Below are positions 1 to 6,689 of a DNA stretch of 8,328 bases, piece after piece (positions within the stretch are counted from its first letter, which is position 1; each line of letters starts with the position of its first letter). The DNA comes from Phycisphaerae bacterium (GTDB lineage: Bacteria; Planctomycetota; Phycisphaerae; SM23-33). The stretch is from the NCBI GenBank assembly GCA_022866005.1, contig JALHTV010000293.1, forward strand, positions 1-8,328, given 5' to 3'. A program made the translations under genes and the position numbers. The notes under the pieces were generated by a model. It was not told the DNA's origin, made no database searches, and was given only the letters and a program-made list of their open reading frames with translations.

Positions 1-714
1 CCGGTGTTCAACGAGGCCGGCAACATCGCGGCGGCCTGTCGGCGGCTGCGGGAGGCACTGCCGGCGGGCTATGAGCTGCTGATCTGCTACGACTTCGAGG
101 AGGACAACACGCTGCCGGCCCTTGAGGCCATTCCCGCCGACCAGAAGCCGCCGCTCATCCGGCTCGTTCGCAACCGCCTGGGCCCGGGCGTCCGCTACGC
201 CATCGAGGCCGGCTTCCAGGCGGCTGCGGCGCCGGTGGTGATCGTCTCCATGGCCGACCTGAGCGATGATTACTCCAAGGTCGGGGAGATGGTCTCCCGC
301 GCCGAGGGTGGGGCGGACGTGGTCTGCGCCAGCCGCTACGCCAGGGGCGGACGTCAGATCGGCGGCCCGTGGCTCAAAGGCATGCTCAGCCGCCTGGCCG
401 GGGTGTCATTGCACCGGCTCGCGGGACTGCCGACGCGCGACCCGACCAACAGCTTCAAGGCCTACCGGCGGGACTTCCTCCAGCGCACAAGGATCGAGAG
501 CGCCGCGGGGTTCTGCCTGGCGCTGGAGCTGACGGTCAAGGCGCACTTCGGCGGAGGCAGGGTCGAGGAGGTCCCGGCCTGCTGGACCGATCGCACGGCC
601 GGGAGCAGCCGCTTCAGGCTCCGGGCGTGGCTGCCGCACTACCTGAAGTGGTATCTGTGGGCCCTTCGCCGGCGCCTGAGGGGGCGGGGGCCCGCCTCGT
701 CCGCGCGAGCGTGA
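1..714 (+). CDS. Family 2 glycosyltransferase, DPM1-like (5' partial)
   Basis: The gene enters from the left edge. The first visible codons read P-V-F-N-E-A-G-N, the usual N-terminal strand of a GT2 (GT-A fold) enzyme, so the GTG at base 4 is not the true start and only a few residues are missing. Counting the first codon as 1, visible landmarks are: a glycine-rich G-P-G-V-R-Y-A stretch near 61-67; the presumed metal/nucleotide-sugar region M-A-D-L-S-D-D at 84-90; S-R-Y at 111-113; D-P-T-N-S-F-K-A-Y-R-R at 147-157; and E-E-V-P...D-R...G-S-S-R-F at about 189-205. This order matches polyprenyl/dolichol-phosphate sugar synthases, which move a sugar from a nucleotide donor to a lipid phosphate at the cytoplasmic membrane face. 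No C-terminal membrane helices are present, so it is a single-domain type. The usual D-D-x-S-x-D motif is replaced by Y-D-F-E-E-D-N. The last 33 residues overlap the convergent gene. The exact sugar cannot be told. Confidence 0.9.
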   Translation, partial: PVFNEAGNIAAACRRLREALPAGYELLICYDFEEDNTLPALEAIPADQKPPLIRLVRNRLGPGVRYAIEAGFQAAAAPVVIVSMADLSDDYSKVGEMVSRAEGGADVVCASRYARGGRQIGGPWLKGMLSRLAGVSLHRLAGLPTRDPTNSFKAYRRDFLQRTRIESAAGFCLALELTVKAHFGGGRVEEVPACWTDRTAGSSRFRLRAWLPHYLKWYLWALRRRLRGRGPASSARA

Positions 715-2401
715 GGATCCACCCCAGCATCAAGACGCATCCGGCCGCCAGGGCTACCTGGAAGAACACCACCGGCCGGTCGCCCCAGAACCGAAGATCA
801 TTCACGATCTTGGACCTCAGATTCTCCTGAGCGGAGAAGTTGATTGGCAACTTGTCCAACTGGACTACCATCAGGTTGTCCTGCATCAGGATCTGCCGGA
901 GCGTCAGGTTTTCCACTGATAGATGCAGCAGGATCCCCACGGCGAAGTCAAAAGCCGTCCCCACGGCCCAGAGGCCCAGGACGGCCAGCCGCAGTGACGG
1001 CAGGTTCAGCGCCAGGAAAGTCACTCCGATGAAGATCATCGGCTGAAGGCACAAGTGCGCCAGGCCGTAGTAGTCCTTCTCTCCGACGACCGCTATCCCG
1101 ACCAGGAACCCGCCGGCCACGAAGGTCAGCCAGAACCACCGCAGCTCCCGGTCGATCCCCTTGCGTGCCAGGCGAGCCGCCAAGAGCGCCAGCACGAGAA
1201 TCCCGCCGACGCACCCCATCGCCAGGATGGCGTTGGTCTGGTAGATCATGAAGGAGTAATCCCGCCAGTACCCAGCCGCGCCGGACTGCCTGAGGAGCTC
1301 GGCCCTTTGGGGGACGGAGAACAAAGGATGGGGCAGGACGGTGTGCAGCACGTTGCTGCCGATCTTGGCCACGTTTCCCCACCCGGAGAACGCGCTGGCG
1401 CTGGAGACGGCCGTGTTGGAGGTGAACGTCGCTTTCCACCCATAGGCGTGAATCGACCAGCCCAGCCAGGTCGCCAGGATCACCGCCCCTGTGGCGGCGC
1501 CCAGCATCGTCTCCCGCCACTTTCGGCGGCGCTTGCGGAAGGCAAAGAGGAAGTAATGAGCGCCCAGCACCAGGAGGAATACGGCTGCGGAATAATGCAC
1601 CAGCACGCCGGTGGCCAGGAAGGCCGCCGCGAGCACCAGCCGCCCCGAGTCGTTCTTGCGAATGGCCCGCAGGTACACCCAGACCGCCAGCACGGTGTAG
1701 AAGGCCCCCAGCAGCTTCGTCCACGGATAGGTCACGTTCTCGATGAACATCGGGTTGAGGGCGAACAGGATGGCCGCCAGTCCCACGCGCCTCCCGCCGC
1801 CCCGCGCCAAATACGACGCCAACAGCGCGCAGGGCAGGAAGATCAACGAGTTCAGCACCAGGAACACCACCTGATAGACCTCGAAGTCCGTTCCGGCCTG
1901 AGTCATGACAAATGCCCCCAACAGGTTCATCATGGGCGGCCGCGCCGGCAGGGAATACAGGTCGAGGAACAGTGTGTTCGAGGGGAGTCCATTCAGGAAG
2001 AATAGGCATCGCTGGTAGTGCTCCAACCAGTCGCCCCCCCAGCCGCCGCCGCCATAGTTGCGAATGGTCGCCAAGGCCGCCAGGCACCACACCTCCAGCA
2101 AGCCGAACCACAGCAGCGCGCGACGCACGCGCACGCTCCGCAGCATCCCGTAGAGGTCGCGCGCGCCCACCGCCAGCAGCACCAGGCACACCCCGGACAC
2201 GACGTAGCAGGCCCAGCGGCTCCAGCCCACCCCATAGATCACCGCGGCCGCCAGATAGATGACCAACAGCGACAGCCCCACGGCCGCACAAAGCCGCTCC
2301 AGCGGCCACCAGCCGCGGAATCGCCGCACGATTACCAGCCCCGGCCCCAGGCCGCAGCCGCACAGCAGCAATACCGCAAAGAGTACTTTCAGCGCAATCA
2401 C
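614..2401 (-). CDS. Polytopic membrane protein, putative GT-C glycosyltransferase (ArnT/PMT-like)
   Basis: This 595-residue protein starts with GTG and is dominated by about 14 hydrophobic segments from residue 3 to about 562. After the fourth segment comes an outside loop with G-G-D-W-L-E-H-Y at 122-129. About 25 residues later is S-L-P-A-R-P-P at 150-156, leading into the next helix. An acidic residue in the first large loop, followed by an R-P-P turn, is typical of GT-C enzymes that use polyprenyl-phosphate sugars (PMT/ArnT-like). The likely role is sugar transfer to an envelope acceptor outside the inner membrane; this is inferred from topology and is not certain. The tail after the last helix, about 33 residues rich in S, A, G, T and P, is read entirely from DNA antisense to the convergent glycosyltransferase. 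A TAA lies immediately before the GTG in the same frame, so the start cannot be further upstream. A GGAG sits 12 bases upstream, longer than ideal spacing. Confidence 0.82.
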   Translation of the reverse strand: MIALKVLFAVLLLCGCGLGPGLVIVRRFRGWWPLERLCAAVGLSLLVIYLAAAVIYGVGWSRWACYVVSGVCLVLLAVGARDLYGMLRSVRVRRALLWFGLLEVWCLAALATIRNYGGGGWGGDWLEHYQRCLFFLNGLPSNTLFLDLYSLPARPPMMNLLGAFVMTQAGTDFEVYQVVFLVLNSLIFLPCALLASYLARGGGRRVGLAAILFALNPMFIENVTYPWTKLLGAFYTVLAVWVYLRAIRKNDSGRLVLAAAFLATGVLVHYSAAVFLLVLGAHYFLFAFRKRRRKWRETMLGAATGAVILATWLGWSIHAYGWKATFTSNTAVSSASAFSGWGNVAKIGSNVLHTVLPHPLFSVPQRAELLRQSGAAGYWRDYSFMIYQTNAILAMGCVGGILVLALLAARLARKGIDRELRWFWLTFVAGGFLVGIAVVGEKDYYGLAHLCLQPMIFIGVTFLALNLPSLRLAVLGLWAVGTAFDFAVGILLHLSVENLTLRQILMQDNLMVVQLDKLPINFSAQENLRSKIVNDLRFWGDRPVVFFQVALAAGCVLMLGWILTLARTRRAPAPSGAGEGPTDTTSGSAAATPGA

Positions 2402-2451
2402 TTAGCGAATCATCTCCAAGCCCGGGCCACGCCGGCCGCGACCTCCTGACG

Positions 2452-2479
2452 ATGATACTCCGCCCCACCGGAACGGGAA
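2452..2479 (-). promoter_or_regulatory. Candidate sigma70-like promoter before the GT-C gene
   Basis: On the minus strand, TATCAT (2452-2457) matches five of six bases of the -10 consensus. It is preceded by TTCCCG (2474-2479) at 16 bases, a weak -35. It lies in the 124-base gap between the nuclease and the membrane protein, pointing at the latter, with a predicted start near 2445. A perfect AGGAGG at 2442-2447 would fall at the predicted transcription start, so it could not act as the ribosome site of a transcript made here. Matched by eye only. Confidence 0.25.
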
Positions 2480-2525
2480 AGAGCCGACAGGCCCGGATCG
2501 CCGGACGACCGGATAGTCGAACAGT

Positions 2526-3104
2526 CTAATGGCCGGTGTTCATCTTCTCGGGCAGCTTCAGCGTGTCGCGGTAGTAGTAGGGCAGGTCCTCGCGGCGGAC
2601 CCCAGCCCAGAGGCCCAGGCGCTCCCGCATCGCGTGGCGCTGGAGGCGGGCGAACTCGTCGCCGTAGCGATGCTCGTACCGCGGATCGGCGTACCCGTAG
2701 CCCTCGGCCACGAGCTGGCGGTTCAGCATCCGCCCATCCCCCAGGAACACGTAGGCAAGCAGCCGCCCGTACTTGTCGCGGGTCTGGCGGGACTCCAGCT
2801 CCAATGTGACCTCTTTGCCGGCCGGGGCGCTGCGGGTGAACTCGCTGGCCTGAGGCCCGAAGTGCTCCACCGGCGACTCGGGCTTGACCGTCTCGGGCGT
2901 GTCGACGCCCCAGAGGCGCACCCGCGTGTGCGGATGGGAGCCGTCGGGGCAGTCGATGTCCAGCGTGTCGCCGTCGATGACGCGGACCACGCGGAAGCTC
3001 TTGAGGTGGTACTTGGCGACGTCGGCCGGCGGGGCCTTGCCGAACAGCCCCGCCCGGTCGGCCATGACCGCCGCAGCCAGCAGGGCCGCGCCCACCAGCG
3101 GCAC
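2526..3104 (-). CDS. Staphylococcal nuclease-like (thermonuclease, SNase domain) protein
   Basis: This is a calcium-dependent phosphodiesterase fold (OB-fold, SNase family) expected to cut DNA/RNA outside the cytoplasm. All key positions of the S. aureus enzyme have counterparts: V-I-D-G-D-T at 42-47 (metal Asp44 and Asp46), R63 and D68-T-P-E71 (equivalent to R35, D40, E43, with the same spacing), and D-K-Y-G-R at 110-114 (R114 equals R87). L-N-R-Q-L-V-A-E-G-Y at 127-136 and a G-L-W-A motif near the end complete the domain. The N-terminus is a hydrophobic stretch (residues 3-14) that acts as an anchor or signal. The start used is a GTG with no good ribosome site. The frame stays open upstream and encodes a basic stretch that would make a better signal n-region, so the true N-terminus is uncertain. 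The C-terminus adds a short tyrosine-rich tail. It lies 142 bases after the HEPN-like gene, same strand; there is no evidence they work together. Confidence 0.92.
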   Translation of the reverse strand: MPLVGAALLAAAVMADRAGLFGKAPPADVAKYHLKSFRVVRVIDGDTLDIDCPDGSHPHTRVRLWGVDTPETVKPESPVEHFGPQASEFTRSAPAGKEVTLELESRQTRDKYGRLLAYVFLGDGRMLNRQLVAEGYGYADPRYEHRYGDEFARLQRHAMRERLGLWAGVRREDLPYYYRDTLKLPEKMNTGH

Positions 3105-3246
3105 GATCGCCCGCCAGCCCAGGGCCCGCAGGCGCCGCTGGCCGGGGGAGAAAAGGGTCGGAAAGGGCCGTCTGAGAGTTATCTGAGCAACCTCATTTTC
3201 GCCCTGCGGACCATCACTCAGAGAAGGGCGGGAGGAGGCAACTCGC

Positions 3247-4038
3247 TTATTGCTTGACCGAAGCGTTTGCTAGCACGCCCTTGGGGTCCACGACAACCAT
3301 CATACGGTTGACTACGTCAACACACAGGGGGAAAAGGTCTTGCGCCTCGTCCAAATCGTAGATCTTGTCCGGGTGTTGCGTGGGATTGCGGTACGTAGTC
3401 CGAATATAGTCAAGCTGTTGGGCAAGGCCAGGGTCTGGCCTCTTCCCTCTAGCCTTTGACCTCAGCTCTTGTGTCATTCTCCCCCAAGTCTTTCCTGATG
3501 GGGGTTTTCTCATGTATCGTCGGTAGTACACTCGAATGACGTCCTCTGTCCCCCGGAGAAGATGAAAAGCAGCTGCAGTTGGTCGCTCAAATGCGATAAG
3601 TTTTCCAGCTTCGGCAAAATCATGCTGGGCTGTTTCAGGAAGGGTAGCGTATACACCCGCACGGAACAACCCCTCGACTCTATTCAGTATCTTCTCGAGA
3701 GAGAGCCGTTTGTCGGTTACTAGATAGACAAACTGTCCGGTCGTTTCAGCTTCAAAGGTCAAGCGGAGCGAATTCATGATGTTCTTAAGTTGCCCAGCCT
3801 GTTCGGTCGTCAGCTTCGCATCGTTGCTGGCTTCTTTCAGTTTACGCTCGAAATCGATGAGATCCGAAGCGGCTCTTTTAGTTACAGGCAGCCCCAAATC
3901 GTCGAGCGACCGTAGCACCCGCGCAATGTTGTAGAGGACATATCCATCTGGCTTTATCGGTGTCCCGGTTCTTACGTCTTGTAGGAACCGGTATCCGGTC
4001 CCCAGGTAGATGTAATCCCATATGGCGGCATTCCGCAT
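3247..4038 (-). CDS. HEPN-like all-helical protein, candidate RNase/abortive-infection type
   Basis: I do not recognise a named family. The 263-residue protein is predicted almost entirely helical and soluble, with no signal peptide. Near the C-terminus it has R217-N-P-T-Q-H222. This R-N-x3-H pattern is the catalytic signature (Rx4-6H, often with a polar residue after R) of HEPN-superfamily ribonucleases common in toxin-antitoxin and anti-phage systems. It is followed by an acidic helix (D-L-D-E-A-Q-D-L-F). About 50 residues earlier is A-F-H-L-L-R-G-T-E-D-V-I-R-V-Y-Y (158-173), a plausible first helix of the HEPN bundle. Residues 1-120 form a separate helical region of unknown role. The ATG start is chosen because AAGGAG lies six bases before it; a TTG seven codons upstream is also in frame but the ribosome site lies inside that extension. 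One 60-base line counted by eye was 52% GC, well below the flanks, suggesting transfer. It follows lysC by 65 bases. No antitoxin-like partner is seen. Confidence 0.75.
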   Translation of the reverse strand: MRNAAIWDYIYLGTGYRFLQDVRTGTPIKPDGYVLYNIARVLRSLDDLGLPVTKRAASDLIDFERKLKEASNDAKLTTEQAGQLKNIMNSLRLTFEAETTGQFVYLVTDKRLSLEKILNRVEGLFRAGVYATLPETAQHDFAEAGKLIAFERPTAAAFHLLRGTEDVIRVYYRRYMRKPPSGKTWGRMTQELRSKARGKRPDPGLAQQLDYIRTTYRNPTQHPDKIYDLDEAQDLFPLCVDVVNRMMVVVDPKGVLANASVKQ

Positions 4039-4044
4039 ACCATT

Positions 4045-4050
4045 CTCCTT
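4045..4050 (-). promoter_or_regulatory. Ribosome binding site that fixes the HEPN-like gene start
   Basis: AAGGAG on the minus strand ends six bases before the ATG at 4036-4038. This is the most canonical Shine-Dalgarno site for any gene in the window, and it rules in the ATG over the in-frame TTG at 4057-4059. Confidence 0.8.
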
Positions 4051-4103
4051 TGCCCGCAAGAGCAGGCCTGTTGACGATCGCGAGGTATGCTAACCTGAGT
4101 CCA

Positions 4104-5360
4104 CTATCTCCCCGAACCCTCCTTTCGGGCCTTCTTGACGGACTTAGGCTTTCGCCCCAGGTCGAAGGCATCGTGCACCAGGCGCAGCGCCCGGCGGCCC
4201 TGGCTGCGGTCGATGAGGCAGGAGATCTTGATCTCGCTGGTGGTGATGTTCTGGATGTTGATGCGAGCCCGGGCCAGGGCGGAGAACATCCGCTCCGCGA
4301 CGCCGGTGTGGGTGCGCATGCCCACGCCGACCACCGAGACCTTGGCGAGGTGGTCCTCGAAGACCGCCTTGCAGCCCAGGGCCTTGCAGAGGCCGGCGAC
4401 GACCTTGCGGGCGTCGAGCAGGTCCGCCAGGTCAATGGTGAACGAGACGGTCGCGCGCTTGTGCTGGTCGGTGGTCTGGATGATGTCGTCCACCACGGTG
4501 TGCGCGTTGGCGAGGGTGTGGAAGATCCTCGCGGCCACGCCGGGCTGGTCGGGCACGTTGCGGAGCGTCACGCGGGCGAGCTTGTCCTTCAACGCCGCAC
4601 CGCTGACGACGATGCGTTCCATGGATTCAGTTTCGGCCACGATCATCGTCCCTTGCTTGGTGTTGGAGCTGCTGCGGACATGGATGGGCACGTTGTATTT
4701 ATTGGCGAACTCGACCGCCCGGTTCTGGAGCACTGCGGCGCCCAGCGAGGCCAGCTCCAGCATCTCGTCGTAGCTGATGCGGGGGATCTTGCGGGCGTTG
4801 GGCACGATCCGCGGATCGGCGGTGTGGATGCCGTCCACGTCGGTGTAGTTCTCGCACACCTCGGCGCCGAGCGCCGCGGCGATCGCCACCAGCGACACGT
4901 TGCTGCCGCCGCGCCCCAGCGTGGTGACGGCGCCGGACTCGGTGACGCCCTGGAACCCGGCCACGATGACGATCCGCCCGGCGTCGAGCTGCTCGCGGAT
5001 TCTCCGCACGTCAATCGACTTGATCCGCGCCTTGGTGTGGATGTCGTCTGTGACCAGGCCGATCTGCCCGGCGGTGAAGCTGATCGCGCGGGCGCCCATC
5101 TCCTCCAGCGCCATGGCCACCAGCGAGATGGTCACCTGCTCGCCGGTGGCGAGCAGTTGGTCGAGCTCGCGTTTGGGCGGGTCGGGGCTGATCTGCCGGG
5201 CGAGGTCCAGCAGGTGGTCGGTCGTCTCGCCCATGGCCGAGACGACCATCACCACCTGGTGGCCCCGCCGGTGAGTCTGGATCGCCCGCCGGGCGGCGGC
5301 GCGGATTCTCCCTGCGTCCGCGACGCTCGTGCCGCCGAACTTCATCACGACAATGCTCAT
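4104..5360 (-). CDS. lysC: Aspartate kinase (aspartokinase), two C-terminal ACT domains
   Basis: This enzyme phosphorylates L-aspartate with ATP, the first step to lysine, threonine and methionine, in the cytoplasm. At 418 residues it is close to the monofunctional B. subtilis-type enzyme. The amino-acid-kinase domain shows K7-F-G-G-T-S-V, V-V-S-A-M-G-E-T-T (39-47), G-E-Q-V (73-76), L-G-R-G-G-S-N (148-154), Y-T-D-V-D-G (172-177) and A-D-P-R-I-V-P-N (181-188). Two ACT domains follow, about 262-330 and 338-402; the second has the standard V-G-V-G-M-R and T-S-E-I-K-I-S motifs, so feedback control by end-product amino acids is expected. Oddities: the signature G-R-G-G-S-D carries Asn at residue 154, and the first ACT domain has Val289 where Asn is usual. 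A basic tail ends the protein. The start is ATG, with GAGG ten bases upstream. The gene follows the apgM-like gene by about 100 bases and is likely in the same transcription unit. Confidence 0.96.
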   Translation of the reverse strand: MSIVVMKFGGTSVADAGRIRAAARRAIQTHRRGHQVVMVVSAMGETTDHLLDLARQISPDPPKRELDQLLATGEQVTISLVAMALEEMGARAISFTAGQIGLVTDDIHTKARIKSIDVRRIREQLDAGRIVIVAGFQGVTESGAVTTLGRGGSNVSLVAIAAALGAEVCENYTDVDGIHTADPRIVPNARKIPRISYDEMLELASLGAAVLQNRAVEFANKYNVPIHVRSSSNTKQGTMIVAETESMERIVVSGAALKDKLARVTLRNVPDQPGVAARIFHTLANAHTVVDDIIQTTDQHKRATVSFTIDLADLLDARKVVAGLCKALGCKAVFEDHLAKVSVVGVGMRTHTGVAERMFSALARARINIQNITTSEIKISCLIDRSQGRRALRLVHDAFDLGRKPKSVKKARKEGSGR

Positions 5361-5461
5361 CGCCGCCTGTCCTCACCGAGTGCCGGGGACTTGGCCGGCA
5401 GGGCGGTTGAAGTTACCGAATCGCAGCCGACTTGCCAAGCGGAGTCGAGCGCGCGAGAGGC

Positions 5462-6649
5462 CTAGCGGATGGTGAGGAAGAACTGCATCAGCTCGTGGCC
5501 GCGGGCGATGTGCAGGTCGCTTTCGGCCGCGTGGGCCTCGCTGAACGGCTCGGCCAGGACCGACTCCACGCGCTTGCCCGCCATCGCAAAGGGCACCGCG
5601 TCGCGCGTGTGCGTGCGGACGGTGCAGGGGGTGGGGTGGTCCGGCAGGACCAGGATTCGCCATTCGGGCCCTTCAGCCTGAAGTCGCTTCAGCAGCGGCC
5701 CGACGATATGCTGGTCGATCTGCTCGATGGCCGCGATCTTGCCTTTGATGTTGGCGTTGTGCCCGGCCTCGTCGGGGGCCTCGACGTGCACGAAGACCAG
5801 ATCGTGATTGTCCAGCGCCGCCACGGCCGCGGCCCCCTTGCCGGCGGAGTTGGTGTCCAGATAGCCGGTGGCGCCCTGGACCGTCAGCACGTCCCAGCCG
5901 ATGAGCCGCGCCAGCCCGCGCACCAGGTCCACCGCCGCGACGGCCGCCGCCCGCAGGCCGAAGCGCTCGGTGAAGGGTGTCAGTTGGGGCATCTGGCCCT
6001 CGCCCCACAGCCAGATGTCCGTGGCGGGGTTCTCGCCCAGGTCGCGGCGGACCGTGTTGATCTCATGGCCGACCAGAAGCTCCCGCCCGCGCTCCATCAG
6101 GCCGCGGAGCTCCTTGGCGCCTTGGCCCGTGGGCAGGTGCGCGGCCGCCCGCTGGCCGAGGATGTCGTGCGGGGGAGTGGTCCGCACCTGGCAGTCGCCG
6201 CGGTAGATCATCAGGTGGCGATAGCTGACGCCGCGATAGAAGTGCACTCCCGGCCGGGCGAGCGAGCGGTTCAGCTCGTCGACGATCGCCCCGGCCTCCT
6301 CGGTGCTGATGTGCCCGGCGGAGTGGTCCTCCATGATCCCGTCGATGATCGTCACCAGGTTGCAGCGGAAGACCCACTCGTCCGGGCCGATCTTCAGGCC
6401 CTGGGCGGCGGCCTCCAGCGGGGCCCGCCCCGTGTAGCAGGTCCGCGGGTCGTAGCCGACCACCGACAGGATGGCCACGTCCGAACCGCAGGCCAACCCC
6501 TTGGGGATGTTGTGCACCATGCCGCACTTGCCGTGCGCGGCGATCCAGTCCATCTGCGGCTTGCGGGCGACCTCCAGAGGCGTCTGGCCGTGCAACTCCT
6601 CCAGCGGCAGGTCGGCCGCCCCGTCGGGAATGACAATCGCGTATTTCAT
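5462..6649 (-). CDS. apgM: Archaeal-type phosphoglycerate mutase-like protein / proposed homoserine kinase
   Basis: A member of the alkaline-phosphatase superfamily, 2,3-bisphosphoglycerate-independent mutase of archaeal type (ApgM). With M-K-Y-A-I-V-I-P-D-G as start it has 395 residues. Likely metal/phosphate ligands are D9 (P-D-G-A-A-D), S56 (G-S-D-V-A, nucleophile position), the D and H of E-A-P-D-E-A-G-H (290-297), D337-H338 (L-P-D-H) and H347. Other conserved pieces are Y-T-G-R-A-P-L-E-A (72-80) and I-W-L-W-G-E-G (212-218). A bacterial subgroup of this family is annotated as proposed homoserine kinase (TIGR02535) because it clusters with threonine-pathway genes. Position between hom and lysC fits that role better than glycolysis; activity is inferred, not shown. 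An in-frame ATG at 6683-6685, four bases after the hom stop, would add 12 residues not expected for the family and could give translational coupling; neither start has a well-spaced ribosome site. Confidence 0.9.
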   Translation of the reverse strand: MKYAIVIPDGAADLPLEELHGQTPLEVARKPQMDWIAAHGKCGMVHNIPKGLACGSDVAILSVVGYDPRTCYTGRAPLEAAAQGLKIGPDEWVFRCNLVTIIDGIMEDHSAGHISTEEAGAIVDELNRSLARPGVHFYRGVSYRHLMIYRGDCQVRTTPPHDILGQRAAAHLPTGQGAKELRGLMERGRELLVGHEINTVRRDLGENPATDIWLWGEGQMPQLTPFTERFGLRAAAVAAVDLVRGLARLIGWDVLTVQGATGYLDTNSAGKGAAAVAALDNHDLVFVHVEAPDEAGHNANIKGKIAAIEQIDQHIVGPLLKRLQAEGPEWRILVLPDHPTPCTVRTHTRDAVPFAMAGKRVESVLAEPFSEAHAAESDLHIARGHELMQFFLTIR

Positions 6650-6689
6650 TCGGGAACTCAGGTGCTCCTGGCCGGCCTGTCGCATCGCT

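Noticed and set aside
948..2468. Long open frame (506 codons) on the minus strand overlapping the membrane protein in another frame
   Set aside because: Its product is rich in R, G, A and P with no membrane or domain pattern, while the alternative frame gives regular transmembrane helices. It is a GC-rich shadow.
3182..3222. TCTGAG / CTCAGA inverted repeat downstream of the HEPN-like gene
   Set aside because: Short stem, 29-base loop and no T-run; likely chance.
4057..4059. TTG as start of the HEPN-like gene
   Set aside because: The AAGGAG ribosome site lies downstream of it and is correctly spaced for the ATG at 4036-4038.
5390..5439. Inverted repeat CTTGGC / GCCAAG between the apgM-like gene and lysC as a terminator
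   Set aside because: Six-base stem with a loop of 38 bases and no T-tract on the minus strand, so not a credible intrinsic terminator.
3960..5465. 501-codon plus-strand open frame antisense to lysC
   Set aside because: The product is H/D/G/V-rich with no family motifs. It mirrors the codons of a strongly supported aspartate kinase.
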